DNA of 64,000 bases from Metallyticus violacea (lineage: Eukaryota > Arthropoda > Insecta > Mantodea > Metallyticidae). Of the stretch, positions 21,901 to 31,449 are shown one piece after another (the stretch's first letter is position 1; the number at the start of each line of letters is the position of its first letter). Where the stretch lies: the NCBI GenBank assembly GCA_030762175.1, contig CM060833.1, forward strand, positions 160,677,501-160,741,500, written 5' to 3'. Position numbers and translations under genes: made by a program. The notes beneath the pieces are model-generated. The model was not told the origin of the DNA and made no database searches. It was given only the letters and a program-made list of their open reading frames with translations.

Positions 21901-24900
21901 CATCACTCTAACTGTAGATATTATCAAGTTAACTTCACAAATACTTTCCTTAAAGTTATCATCTTCCCTCATCATTATCTTATTACCATCTTCCTTTGCC
22001 TTGATCATTTTCCTCCGTAATTTTTTTCCTACATAATTTCCAAATTGATTCAAAAATTCTTTTCTGCTAATCCCAAAGATCCTTAATGCCAGCATTTCTG
22101 CCTGCAAATTATCCTATTTCTTATTCCACATTTCTTCTCTCCATCCTTCGGTAATTTGCTCACGAGAAGGTTGAGGAGAAATATTTTTATTTATATAAAA
22201 CTGAGCAAATGCCTGGAATTAGTGAGATTTGAGCAACTGCTTGCTTTTACTTATACTACCCATTAAGTACATATGTAGAGTTTATATGTAATAATAAATA
22301 TTTAAATTCTGTCTATATTATATAAGCATTTGAGAATTAAATATTCTTAAGTATATTTTAAATCTATTTCCAGAGAGCATCTTTATTGCACTAGATAGTT
22401 TGTTTATAGTATACCGCATTGCATAAGGATCATGAATTATACCTTTTTGTTTTTATATATTCTGTGTACATCAGCTTTATGTCTAGTATTATAAAAATGG
22501 ACATAAATTTTTATTACATGTATTACTATCTATAGCTATTAATATTCATTTACTAATATTACAATGAGACAACTGTAAGAATTTTCTCTTCAATGTAACA
22601 TATTTTGTTACATACAGTTGATATGTTCAACCCAAGATAGGCCCCTATCAGTTTCTAAGCCCAAAAATGAGTGTAATTTAATACCATAAATGAGTGTAAG
22701 GTTGGAGATGATATTTCATTCATAATATTCCTATTAGATAAATAAAAAATATTTTAATCCTAGTCTTTTTTTATGCTCAGTAATCCTCATAGAATATAGT
22801 TGGAACTAATCACCAACTTATCATCTTCTAATGGTTTAAACAGAGGCTCATGAAACATGCCCATATAATTTAAAATTAAACATGTAGATAGTATAATTAA
22901 CAAATTATCTATGACAAAATTACTCAAATTTTACTAGTTTTGTTCCATTAGTGAAATTTGAGTGATTTCCTCCTAATAATTTGTTATATTCTACTATACT
23001 TCACTGTGAAAATCCCCATTATTTAAATCAATGTAGATAGTAATTATTAGTAAATATTATGTAATCAAGAGATGTTTGGTACTGTTGTGTAAATCCCAAA
23101 CCTCTAAGACTGAGAACAATCTGCAAACCAAGACAGTGTATTACATTCATCCTATGTATTTCAGGTAGCATTAATATCTCTGTATAAAACAATATGTAAA
23201 ACAAAATATATATTCCATAAAGAGTTATATAATACCCATTTATAAGAAATCAATCTAATGTATTGCAGTTTGATTTATTGTAATAAATATGTAATTTATT
23301 GTAATTAATATTGTCTTTACATATTCTCCATACAGCACCAAACTGTATGGCTCCAACTATGTCAATAACAGTGCTAATTTAACCAGGGACAATGCTGCAG
23401 AAATGTAACTCTTCTCTCATTGCAGAATAGTCAAATAATCATGAAAAAGTTTCTTTCTGAAGGAATTCCAGTACTAGAAACAATTTTGAAGTCTAAGCCA
23501 GAGAATGTCAGTAACATGCTAAAGACTCTTCAGACAACATCACGCTATCTTCATATACTTTGTGTCACTACTAAGGTAAGCTATAATGCTTTTCATACAA
23601 CTTAGTTCGAGGGGTATGGCTTTAACTCTGATAATAACACAATCATTCATTCACATTTAAGCAGCATTGCCCAGTTTGCATTTTATACTTTGTTGCCATG
23701 AATGAGGCAGTTGAAATTCTAAATGCACCCAGATAGAATACCAGCTTTGAAGATACCATTATTTTCTTTCCTGCTTATATTGGTGAATACCTTAATTCTA
23801 GCCGTTTCAGTCTTTCTATAGCAGTTTTGAACTTATCAGCAAATGTCCTGTTTGAAGCTCATTCTCACTTCTTTCTACTCTATATGCTTTTAAGAGGCTG
23901 TGCATTATCATAAATACTCTAATTTCTAGCTTTGGTTGCAAACCTTGTTCACTCACATGAATTTTATGTCTTAGCTCACATCACAGCCATTGACACGCAT
24001 ACTTCAACCCTGCTTCTTAAGATGTGTAACATGATTTACCTTATAGAGGTTACTGAAATTGATATTCTTCTTCAGCTAAACACATTTTATTTAAAAAATA
24101 AAATTCTGATTGACACAGTCGATTTCATCCATTAAAGCTTTCCTATACATTAAATATTTCCTCCTTATGCTTATTTCAAAATTGATTTTATTAACAAATA
24201 TTTTTGTGCCAATTTCATCTAGTTTTTTCCTTGTTAAAATTGATTTTGTTCAGTGTTTATTTTTCATTGAGCCATTAGATTCAGATTGTTGAAAAATATT
24301 GTATTGTTAGTTTTAAAGTATATGGGTGCCATCGACTGTGGTATGTCAAGCCAAGAAATGAGTAGGCAAAACTAAACCCTATATATGGTTTTATGAATTA
24401 TGAGTATATATTATTTCTCATGAGGATTTGTAGGTCAATATTTTGAACTCATTAGTCTTAAAATCTCAGTTCATTGATCAGTTAGTTCCAGCATTTTGGA
24501 GCAAGTATAATATATGTATCTTAACAGAACTGAGATATCTGTTTAATGTTCCAATGGTAAGCAATTTTGTACTTTAAGCATTTGGAAATTCAAGAAAGGT
24601 AACTTTTCTTTATTTTTTCATTCTCTCCCTTATCCAACATAAATACTGTTTCACATGAGACATTTATCTCATGTTGTCACCAGTTTAAGAATGATTGAAT
24701 AAATAAATAAATTATTAAATCACTAATTTCTTTACATAAAAAAGTTACAACTTATTTAGTTTAGCGGATTGCTGTACCTAGTCTTCAGTTCATCAACAAT
24801 TTCCCACTGGAATTACAGAAGACTTGAACTCAGCTACACCAAATTACAACTTTGTGAAATACAAGGACTTAGAATCATAAATTTGCAATACATGAATTTT

Positions 24901-27900
24901 AAATGAACAACAGTTAATAACATATTTATTATAATACAATTACAAGTGAACTTGGATTTGAATTACAATCTTCAAAAATGTCTGAAGATTGGCTGTTAAA
25001 ACTAGACCTCCTCCCCAAAAATCTCCTATTTATTGACAACTGGCTATAGAAGGAATGAAAAGCTAAAGAAAAGATAGTTTTCAACCCTTTTTTGAATTTT
25101 CAAATGCGGCGATGCCACTAGTACTCTGAATAATGAAAAAGGCGTTATATCTAGGATGAGGAGGCAACATAAAATTGACAGTGCAAAAGAACAATATAGG
25201 ATTAAAACTCTGCACAAGACAGATTTTGTACCTAAAGACCTTGAGAGATAAGAGGTAGACTGCTGCCATGTTAACAAGTGCCTTGAAGAACATCGACTGT
25301 TTAACTGTTCGAACCAAATCTTTTTAAATAAATTGCACAAAAATCACTTAATTATCATCACCCAATTATTCACCATGGGCACTGGGCACCTCGTATTACA
25401 TGATTCTGGGAGGAGGCTGTCAATTGTCAACAGGAACAATGAAGTCATGTTATCTTTAAAGACGAATCACACTTCGATCTGCATTCAAATTCCAGGAGAA
25501 TACATGTAAGGAGACAAACAGATAACAGAAAGACTGAGGTATGCTGGAAGTTCCCAAAGTTAAGTACAAAGTTGCTTCTTACCATTGAAACATTACACAA
25601 ATATCCTCATTAGTTCTATTAAAATGTTAAAATACATATATCATATGCTTCTCAAAATGCTGGAACTGCACTGACCAATGAATTGAGATTTTAAAACTAA
25701 TGAGTGCAAAATATAATGTTTGTTCCTTATTTGAATAGCAAATCTGCTATTTCATTTCTGGTTACACAGACATGTCAGAATAATAATTGAAAGTGGATAG
25801 TTTTGTTTAATTTGGTAAGTATTTTGTGTATTTGTTGTATTTCATTGATTGTTGACAAAAGGGGGCATTTATTGGATGCTATGTCCTCTAGTGCTAATGT
25901 AGAATCTGAGAGTATTACTGCCTTGTTAAATGCTTGTAATCTATAAATCATTTGTTGTAGTGCTGTGTAGTATGGCTTTGGTCTCTCTCTCCATCCAAGT
26001 TTGTCTTGTTTTTAGCGATTGCAGTGTGTGAGGAAATAATGTTGAAAACACTCCGGCACCTTCTATTCCATTAGGCATTAGTAAATCATCTGTGTAGATT
26101 CTCAGTCATTTGTTGGTGGATATCTTTCTGCAAATGTAATTAGGGCTGTTGAAAAATTCATGGGGAGTTTCTTGTGTATTTACTTCTTATATTAATGTCA
26201 CATTAATCTGCATAAGATTGGATATTTAATGGGCTTAGTGTTTTACAGATTGGTTTTATTTGAGTGAAGATCTGTAGTTGTTGCAGAAAATCTTGGCTAA
26301 TTTTTATTTAAGGTATGTGGGTTTTAAGGGTGAAGATATGTATCATTTGCTAAGTTTGTAGAAGCCTTTAGTTAGAAATTACAGCTTGTTTGATTTTCAT
26401 TTTATAGGCAAGTTATGGGTATAAAGTTGATTTTACTGCTCCTGTGATTAATCTAAAAGCACTGTTTTCAGTAGTTTCTAATTTTTCTGTTTGGGGACTA
26501 ATTATATTATTACACTTTAAGAGCCATGTTATAAGACCTGAAACTGAGACCAAATCAACTAAATCTTTAAGCTGCTACATGAAATTTGGAGTTCTGTGAA
26601 TGGTTTATGAAGCAACATGAAGCTGATCCTGACTTTTGAAATATTGTTTTATGAACCCAGTACATGGTAAATCCTTGTTTGAGCATAATGGCTGGATAAC
26701 TTAGTACAATGTAAAATTGTACTTATGAAGCTGTAGACAATGGAGTGGCAATATATCCTACATTAATGTGTTCAAGTTGTTAATACTAACTCCACTTACT
26801 TTTTTAGTTTTTGGTTCTTGTATTTCATGTGGTTCTTTAAATTTTGATGTAAATTTTGCTATAAATTTGTCCATAATTTTAGGCTAATGTTTTGGATAGT
26901 TTTAGATGTAAATCATACATTTTCATTTAGTTTCTTGTATTGTAGGCTTTTTCTATTTCTATTACTTTTTTTTCCAGCTGCTTTTTGATGAATGCTATTG
27001 TCTATTTTAACCGTTTTCTTACAAATTTAGGGGTGACTATTTTTTAGGCATAATTTCAGGAAGTTCATGTTAGCCGCAATGTGTTTGTTCTTAATTTGTA
27101 ATTTCAAGTAGGTTTTTATACCCCATTTTGTGTTATTTAGGTTCAAATTATATGTGGTGAGGTTGTTTGTGTTTGTATCCACCATGTTTCATATTAACCA
27201 CGTGTTGAATGAATTGCTTCTATGACTTGTTCGTCTTGTATAATTAAGTAAAATTGTACTTACAAAGCTGTAGACAATGGAGTGGTAATATATCCTACAT
27301 TAATGTGTTCAAGTTGTTAACACCTACTCCGCTTACTTTTTACTTACTCTTAAAAAGTAATGGAATTAGTGTTAACAACTTGAACACATTAATATAGGAT
27401 ATTTAGTACAATGTGTTTACTGGAATAGTGAAAATCCAGGTCAAATTAATATGGAAGACTTAAACCTTATGTGACTACGAAGGAGGAATGGAGGAGTCAT
27501 GAGACTATTCCTTGTTTTTCTGAAGTGCAGGTGATATCTCTCAAACATAATGAAATGCTGCTCCATCCTGTAATCTGCATCATTTGCAACAGTTGATTTA
27601 ACAGTCATTCCAGAGCTTGAATGTGAATTGTCAGCATATTCAACCATATGTGAATCGGTGCCCAAATATGTGCATTGTACAACAAGAATCATTATTTCCA
27701 TTTTACACAAACTTTATAAGGAAATGTACAATAAAAGATAAAAACTGTTATTTATTATATTTGGGAAAAGTGATTTTTGGCTAACTCTGTAAAAAAAATG
27801 TTTGAATCATAGCCAATATTCTTTTTCATTTTTCAACTTTTTCACTGATGGTTTCCCTTTATTTCTGGTATTCTTTGAGTAGCTTTTGATTAAAATCTCC

Positions 27901-29964
27901 TCTAGTATGGTATGATTAAATTTTTTTATTGAAATATAAAAATATCTATTTAATAGTTAAAGGTGTTAGGCATACACTTCTGAACTTCTTTAAAGAGAAT
28001 AATTTGATAACTTTAGACCATAACATCTTCTGGCATTTTTCTGTAATTCGTACTCTACTTAAGTCGCTCAATTTGGTTGAAATTAGGAGAAGTAGGAAGA
28101 AGAGGAAGAGGAAGAATCAAACAATTTTAATTGATAGGAACACTATATGAGATAACATTATGAACTTGGGTTTATCTTATTGTATCCATGTCAGCTACTT
28201 AGCATACATTGTTTATGGCAATGTGTTATGTATGTGTTATTTCCTTTAGTATAGCATATCAATATATTTTCCTTATGCTTTCTCTTTCTGCCAAGTGTTT
28301 TATTAATGTAAGGATTGATATTTTTATACTGCATAATTAAATTAACTGACAATTTTATTGATTGTTGTAATATATATATATATATATATATATATATTGC
28401 TCAAGTACCATACAGAAAGAAATAACTGCATATTTTGAAGATATACAATATGTTGAAATAGTTGCTTAATTAAGCTATATCCTAGACTTCATATTACTAT
28501 TTTACAGGCTGAAAAAATGTCAGGTTTGATAAATCACCTGCCAATCGTTAGAAAGACACAAGAAGCATTGCTTTATAGAATTAAAGGAATGTTGACTGCA
28601 AACAATTGCTCAGATGCCTTTTGGATGGGCAAACTAAAAAACAAAACACTTAAGGGAGAAGAAATATTGACTCAAGTAAGTAATCAGTTTTAATAAATCT
28701 AAATCTGTATTATTGAAAAGCCTTATAATATACAGAGGTGGAAAAAGTTTTTGGCCTGATTTAAAGAATTTGTACCAATTTTAAAATGTCATAGGTGACA
28801 GGTAGCATTTTATGGGGAAATTAATTTTTTTTAATTGTGTTACTTTGGAAAAGGAATTTTTTTGGAAAGGAAGAAGTTTCTGGTTTTAGTTTTTAGTACT
28901 CCCTAGCATTTGTCATGATGAAAACTGGGGAAAACCTGTAAAAAAAACTAAGGATGTCCTGGCAGTATATTTTAATTGCAAACCTGATGTTTACAAGTCT
29001 GTGCCTCAGAAATTAGGCCATCTATGTTAGTCAGAGACATATCATTCATTCCTGCAGGTCATTTATCTGGATGTACTTGTGTGACCAACAACTGGTTCAT
29101 TAAGTACCTATTATTTTAAAAATTGAATATTCATTGTAAATTTCATCAAAGAAAGTTTGTCTAAAGTGCTATCAAACAGCTATTGAATGGTGTTAGGTAA
29201 GCTCTTCCTTTATTTTCACCATGGAGGATTGGGCTAAACTGTTTTACCTATGAAGGTAGAGCATAGAATATGGTCTGTGCAAATAATGGCGTATGGAAAT
29301 GCCGTTCACATTGAGAATTAGAATACTCAATGATAAGTGGCTGAAACTCAAAGAAATTTCAGCAAGATTGAAGCTTTCTATTATAGCCATCTGTTTCAAT
29401 TACTAGAAATTTCAATTAGGAAAGTCAGTGCAACCTGGGGTCCAGTTTCTTTCTGCCTTTTCAGAATAGTCATTGTGTTTCTATAAGTTTTTAGACATTT
29501 TGCGAGAAAGAAATATTGAAATCCACTGTCCCTTTTAGGGAAAGAAATGTTATAGTGGTAAAGGTGGGTAGGAGATTGAGTGAGACAGAGAGTTGAATGT
29601 GCTATAATGGAGCTTTCTGCAAGTAAAACTCCTGAGTACTTTTTGAGAGGCACTGAGTTGGTAAATCATAGATTTGAGCAGTATATTGAAATATAAAAGG
29701 AATACATTGTTTATTTAATTGGGTCACTTCTGAAAGTTAATCAGGTTGGAAACTTTTGTATCTTATCTTGTATGTTCCTTAGTAGTATTGCAGTATTTAG
29801 TTCATATAAAATGTTATTTGGTTCAGGATTCTACAGAGTATGGGGATGAGGAGGAGGAAGGAGAACAAGAAGAGGTGCCAGAAGAAGATGAGCATTCAGA
29901 TATTGATGATTTAGATAACAGAAGTGATGAAGATGACAATGGATCAGTTAGTGACACGTATTAG
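6815..29964 (+). CDS. FANCD2: FANCD2 C-terminal part, seven exons (5' partial)
   Basis: Fanconi anaemia group D2 protein. With FANCI it forms the clamp loaded on DNA at stalled forks during interstrand crosslink repair in the nucleus. Joined exons are 6815-6974, 8829-9098, 15906-16131, 18512-18701, 23426-23575, 28508-28675 and 29827-29964: 1302 nt, 433 residues plus stop, all phases matching and all junctions GT-AG. Recognition rests on the order of blocks typical of animal FANCD2: an LGWSG block, a helical-repeat stretch, a leucine-rich stretch ending in HILCVTTK, then AFW.GNLKN-like DAFWMGKLKNKTLKGEE and an acidic tail. The ubiquitinated lysine lies in the N-terminal part, which is absent here. 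No upstream exon was recognised in 1-6814. Introns of 1.2-6.8 kb are full of transposons. The identification is from remembered family patterns, not a search. Confidence 0.9.
7600..7985 (-). mobile_element. SINE-1 copy with duplicated tRNA-like head
   Basis: On the - strand a tRNA-like head (TCCTGGTGGTGTAG... with a B-box-like GGTTCAAACC) is followed by a body shared with six other copies (AAAAATCCTAAGTATG; ACGGGACCC; CCTGAGATATTAAAGAG). Here the head plus the start of the body occurs twice, at about 7788-7878 and 7880-7980. The A/T-rich tail is at the 7600 end. Confidence 0.75.
8150..8207 (+). mobile_element. SINE-2 3' end fragment
   Basis: GGGGAGGTACCCTAAACTTA matches the 3' end of the second SINE family seen in full at 40205-40370. 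Confidence 0.45.
8262..8335 (+). repeat. Short interspersed repeat family 3
   Basis: CCTCAGTAGTAAAAACAG followed by GTTAAACACTATT and an A-rich run. Related copies are at 39800-39875 (-) and 43972-44045 (+). Origin not recognised. Confidence 0.5.
8829..9098 (+). CDS. FANCD2: FANCD2 exon, helical region
   Basis: The acceptor follows a pyrimidine tract ending TTGAGTCAG at 8828; the donor GTAAGT starts at 9099. Two bases (CA) complete the split codon from the previous exon. The segment contains LWALASRVTAKDGRSASIR and LYLPAAWNLVRAMQVL, helical-repeat sequence aligning with the region after the GWSG block. An in-frame ATG upstream at 8774 is intronic and not the start of this coding segment. One base is carried into the next exon. 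Confidence 0.85.
10085..10625 (-). pseudogene. PLE thumb and GIY-YIG remnant
   Basis: It parallels 44185-44702 closely (for example the shared texts for WxHxLL, the GIY-YIG CADCDQRYIGK-like segment near 10300, and ACCTGTTGGTA near 10613). Frameshifts and stops abound. It ends abruptly at about 10630 where the LINE begins. Confidence 0.65.
11168..11436 (+). mobile_element. Hammerhead foldback 2, inside the LINE
   Basis: Inverted arms of about 55 bp: 11172-11226 against 11291-11350 (text GATTAATTATAATTTAC at the outer end of the right arm). Flanks ATGTAAATTATA (11168-11179) and ATGTAAATAATA (11425-11436) agree at 11 of 12 bases and probably are the target-site duplication. Removing the insert restores the LINE frame around FSEFQMEFHKG...INNIFIIKNV. 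The right side ends with a GCTTCACTGTG..GAGTTCCAACAG tail like other PLE ends. Confidence 0.75.
11246..11288 (+). ncRNA. Degenerate hammerhead motif
   Basis: TTGAAGG at 11250-11256 in place of CTGANGA, stem II GGAGAGA/ATG/TCTCTTC, GAAAC at 11275-11279, then CGGTCC. The self-complementary ACCGGT at stem III is intact. Two core changes suggest loss of activity. Confidence 0.55.
12158..12390 (-). mobile_element. Hammerhead foldback 1, minimal mobile ribozyme unit
   Basis: A 207-bp insert (12171-12377) flanked by a perfect 13-bp duplication, AATGCTGTATGCA (12158-12170 and 12378-12390). Excising it restores the LINE frame as MLYAVEIWGLDGG. Inside, 12208-12278 and 12311-12377 form an inverted repeat of about 65 bp with only the ribozyme core between. 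It has no coding capacity. See the separate ribozyme entry. Confidence 0.85.
12272..12314 (-). ncRNA. Hammerhead ribozyme motif, intact core
   Basis: On the - strand: CTGACGA at 12308-12302, stem II GGAGC/GATG/GCTCC, GAAAC at 12284-12280, then TAGTC with cleavage expected after C. Stem III is the palindrome ACTAGT. Stem I runs straight into the element's inverted repeat, giving a helix of up to about 65 bp with few mismatches, far longer than the usual stem I. Confidence 0.88.
14252..14276. repeat. Poly(T) run
   Basis: About 25 T, next to the SINE-1 fragment that follows. On the - strand it is that SINE's poly(A) tail. Confidence 0.7.
14278..14425 (-). mobile_element. SINE-1 fragment, head missing
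   Basis: Body text shared with other copies (CTCAGGTCATCAGCATCCC; GCCGACAAATTTTGCTCA; ACGGGACCCAC-like). The tRNA-like head is absent, and sequence passes into the mariner end at about 14440. Confidence 0.7.
14440..15530 (-). mobile_element. Mariner element, inactive
   Basis: Transposase pieces on the - strand: YGKASLSYSTVKEWAKIF and VIEIAARLGLSKTS (helix-turn-helix) at 15290-15050, a decayed middle, then HTALVAKEAVKKCGFKEMNH and YSPDLASSDYFLFSKL at 14620-14510, the region of the third catalytic acid. Terminus-like text GGTTGGTACATAAGTTTCC on the - strand near 15530 has a weaker partner near 14440. Several frameshifts. Confidence 0.75.
15906..16131 (+). CDS. FANCD2: FANCD2 exon, helical region
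   Basis: Acceptor GTCTTTTCACAG ends at 15905 and donor GTAAGT starts at 16132. It encodes AEMCHDFLSRKW through CLRTFPSIN, including a helix around HISSLLETYLGIMSDNLSQI. The phase fits the exon 6.8 kb upstream, the longest FANCD2 intron here, which holds a LINE, a PLE fragment and a mariner. Confidence 0.85.
16683..16724 (-). ncRNA. Hammerhead motif, left arm
   Basis: On the - strand: CTGAAGA at 16718-16712, stem II GGGAGA/GATT/CTCCC, GAAAC at 16695-16691, then GTGGC. Core boxes are intact; stem III hexamer (ACGTGG) has lost its symmetry. Confidence 0.65.
16808..16850 (+). ncRNA. Hammerhead motif, right arm, degenerate
   Basis: CTGAAGG at 16814-16820, same stem II, GAAATGCGCC at 16837. Core changes (A9 to G, C to T after GAAA) suggest decay relative to the left arm. 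Confidence 0.5.
17260..17515 (+). mobile_element. Mariner transposase fragment with internal deletion
   Basis: ETWFHHYDPKSKPANSVWK near 17270 is the second catalytic block (DETWxHHYxPE-like). Then after a gap DFQDNMAGMLGQVIQLYG and YF.KNYKL near 17430-17510 resemble the extreme C-terminus. Confidence 0.55.
18512..18701 (+). CDS. FANCD2: FANCD2 exon, helical region
   Basis: Acceptor TTTTATTCTAG ends at 18511; donor GTACAG starts at 18702. It encodes KLNFFILYQNLWKTLVG and KVWHCTATIMEDLVTIIKQ. These correspond in order to the VFFRVMMAELEK and WNMAVRDFSILINLIK segments of vertebrate FANCD2. It ends in phase 0. Confidence 0.88.
18895..20070 (+). mobile_element. Mariner-like element, decayed
   Basis: The left terminus-like GAGGCATTCAATAAATAATG at 18902 is followed by NKQRAVIEFLL near 19050 and DNFLSNIVIGN.MWIHYFEP near 19430-19480 (second catalytic block). 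PLYNSDLASFDFHLF appears near 19980-20020, the third block. Stops are frequent. No right terminus recognised. Confidence 0.65.
20080..21860. other. FANCD2: Intron sequence without recognised content
   Basis: AT-rich FANCD2 intron. I see no coding block, terminus or repeat shared with the rest of the window. Confidence 0.5.
22882..23042. mobile_element. Solo inverted PLE ends with target-site duplication
   Basis: Only about 137 bp lie between exact 12-bp copies of ATGTAGATAGTA (22882-22893 and 23031-23042). They consist of two inverted copies of the PLE terminal sequence (GTGAAATTTGAGTGATTTCC and complement), with the TTCACTGTGAAAATCCCC end on the right. The ribozyme core is missing. The ends match those of the element at 2868-4726. 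Confidence 0.8.
23426..23575 (+). CDS. FANCD2: FANCD2 exon, 50 codons
   Basis: Acceptor CTCTCATTGCAG ends at 23425 and donor GTAAGC starts at 23576; both boundaries are phase 0. The peptide contains IMKKFLSEGIPVLETILKS and LKTLQTTSRYLHILCVTTK, matching the FLKQCMPLLD and LETFQLDTRLLHHLCGHSK segments of the vertebrate protein. Confidence 0.92.
23640..25040. other. FANCD2: Intron sequence without recognised content
   Basis: AT-rich intron with several short open frames that show no family motif. Confidence 0.4.
25370..25520 (+). mobile_element. Tc1-like transposase fragment
   Basis: KDESHFDLHSNSRRIHV near 25461-25510 fits the FxDESRFxLxSDSRRVxVWR block around the second catalytic acid of Tc1 transposases. 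No ends seen. Confidence 0.5.
25850..26560 (-). mobile_element. LINE remnant with RNase H domain
   Basis: On the - strand from about 26500: FRLITGAVKSTLYP (post-RT block), then IYTDDLLMPNGIEGAGVFST near 26100 (the TDGS..G-GAG-like RNase H start), ETKAILHSTTT and, one frame away, AVILSDSTLALEDIASNKC near 25900. RNase H suggests an I-like or related clade, unlike the Jockey-like LINE at 40.4-42.5 kb. Confidence 0.6.
26701..27414 (-). mobile_element. PLE with direct terminal repeats and 12-bp duplication
   Basis: Exact 12-bp flanks TTAGTACAATGT at 26701-26712 and 27403-27414. Inside, a roughly 95-bp end sequence (GACAATGGAGTGG, ATTAATGTGTTCAAGTTGTT) occurs as direct repeats at about 26713-26805 and 27245-27340, with an inverted partial copy at 27345-27402. 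The interval 26810-27235 reads on the - strand as a decayed N-terminal PLE segment (NKHIAANMNFLKLCLKN; SIHQKAAGKK; SLQYKKLNEN). No ribozyme core seen. Confidence 0.75.
28370..28397. repeat. (TA)n microsatellite
   Basis: About 14 TA units in the FANCD2 intron, 110 bases before the next exon. Confidence 0.9.
28508..28675 (+). CDS. FANCD2: FANCD2 exon with the FW-GNLKN block
   Basis: Acceptor CTATTTTACAG ends at 28507; donor GTAAGT starts at 28676; 56 codons, phase 0 at both ends. It encodes HLPIVRKTQEALLYRIKGM and ANNCSDAFWMGKLKNKTLKG. This is the most diagnostic block: vertebrate FANCD2 has [20 protein letters not shown] at the same place. Confidence 0.95.
28735..29700. other. FANCD2: FANCD2 last intron, possible decayed transposon
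   Basis: CAGAGGTGGAAAAAGTTTTT near 28734 resembles a Tc1-type terminus, but I found no transposase block or matching right end. Otherwise unassigned. Confidence 0.25.
29827..29964 (+). CDS. FANCD2: FANCD2 last coding exon, acidic tail
   Basis: Acceptor TTTGGTTCAG ends at 29826. The exon encodes 45 residues and ends in TAG at 29962-29964. Most residues are D, E or S (for example GDEEEEGEQEEVPEEDE), as in the acidic C-terminus of vertebrate FANCD2. Because sequence here is so acidic, alignment alone would not identify it. Its position, phase and splice site do. Confidence 0.88.
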   Translation, partial: DSTEYGDEEEEGEQEEVPEEDEHSDIDDLDNRSDEDDNGSVSDTY

Positions 29965-30184
29965 TAAACTAACTCTTATATAAGCTTCAGCTTTGATATT
30001 TCTTAAATGGCAGAATAACATGCAGCAGTGCAGTGCAGGTCAATTTCACATTTATGTTTTTTATTCTCTACTCTAATTGTGCTCAAAGCAGTAATGAGTG
30101 GAAAGTATAACTTTGTGCACTAGCATATTTTTACAGATATATGAGAAATATATGTATATATAAAACTCATTAGCATTAAGTTAA

Positions 30185-30190
30185 AATAAA
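30185..30190 (+). promoter_or_regulatory. FANCD2: Candidate FANCD2 poly(A) signal
   Basis: AATAAA 221 bases after the FANCD2 stop, followed by T-rich sequence from about 30210. In DNA this AT-rich the hexamer is common, so support comes from position only. Confidence 0.5.
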
Positions 30191-31174
30191 AATTGTGTTT
30201 AAAGAACCATCTTTTAATGTTATATTTTTCTTTTTTCCCTTCCTCCCTTAATATCAAAACATTGTTAACAATAGGATTGTTGAGTTCTCAGTGTACAAAT
30301 TAATTTTTAATGTTTAAATAATTTGAATGTAATATAATTATAGTGAAACCTCCTTTTTACCATTTCAAGGGACTAAAAAAGAATAGTATAGATTGCAGGA
30401 AAATGTAAATTGTGGGAAATTACATTTGCCTATACATAAATGTGTTTAGTTTATGGAACACCAGTAAACTTCTGTTAGTTTTTTATTAATGACACTAACC
30501 TGTAATTTGTCATTATTGGATAGCTGTAGCATTGACACTTAAGAATGCACTGTACTCCATATTTTTTTACAAAAAAAATTTTAGTATTGTTTGCATTTAC
30601 TTCTTCTGATCAATCATTTCTATTTGCTTTATGAAAAAGCATGTCATTATTTTTGTAAAACTGCATTTTTAAAATAATACAGCTTTTGAGTGTGGATACA
30701 TTGATTTATGTATGAAGAGAACTTAAGGCTAACACTCTAATTCTTAATATTATATTCTAGGATTTGTTGTTTGATTTTGAAAAGACCGAAGTCAATGACT
30801 TGAATTGCTTCATAATTAAACAAGCTGTAAGCATATGGCAACATTGAGATTTAAAATTAAGACATTCAATTTTCTTATATTATTGCTGATTTTTCATTGT
30901 TGTGTATTCTTTATTGATAGTAAGAGTATTCTTTGAGGAAATAAAATATAATAATATTCTAATTAATTTTCTTTTCATTGAAAAAGAAAGGTGTAAGAAA
31001 CATTAGTGATTATAAAGGTGAAAAAATTAAATGTGTGAGGCTGTTAGGTATGGAATGGAAAACTGTAGAAGCTTTCAGGTTAGTATCATTCTTTTTTGTT
31101 AATTTTAATAATAATTTGAACATTAATATTTGGTGAAGGAGTAATAATTTTACTTTTACTAGTATTGAGTGTGT

Positions 31175-31181
31175 TTTGTTG

Positions 31182-31234
<53 letters not shown>

Positions 31235-31250
31235 ATAATAAGAAGAAGAA
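31175..31250. repeat. (TTA)n microsatellite with flanking AAGAAG
   Basis: A long TTA/ATT run just downstream of the FANCD2 3' end. Confidence 0.9.
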
Positions 31251-31449
31251 GAAAATATATTCTTTGTTACAGATGTAAACTCAACTGCTTCAGAAATATT
31301 GATGTGTCATCCAGGGTAGGATCTTGAACATCTTGCAAAGTTTTCACTAAAAAAAATGAGCAGAATGTATTTCTGCAGTGCCTAATCGAGGTTTGAAGTA
31401 TAAAAAAATTACTGAGGAAAGGTGATAATTTCATTTACCAATTTAATGC

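Noticed and set aside
27441..27710. 89-codon - strand frame downstream of the PLE
   Set aside because: No recognisable family motif and no splice sites in phase with a neighbour, so left unannotated.
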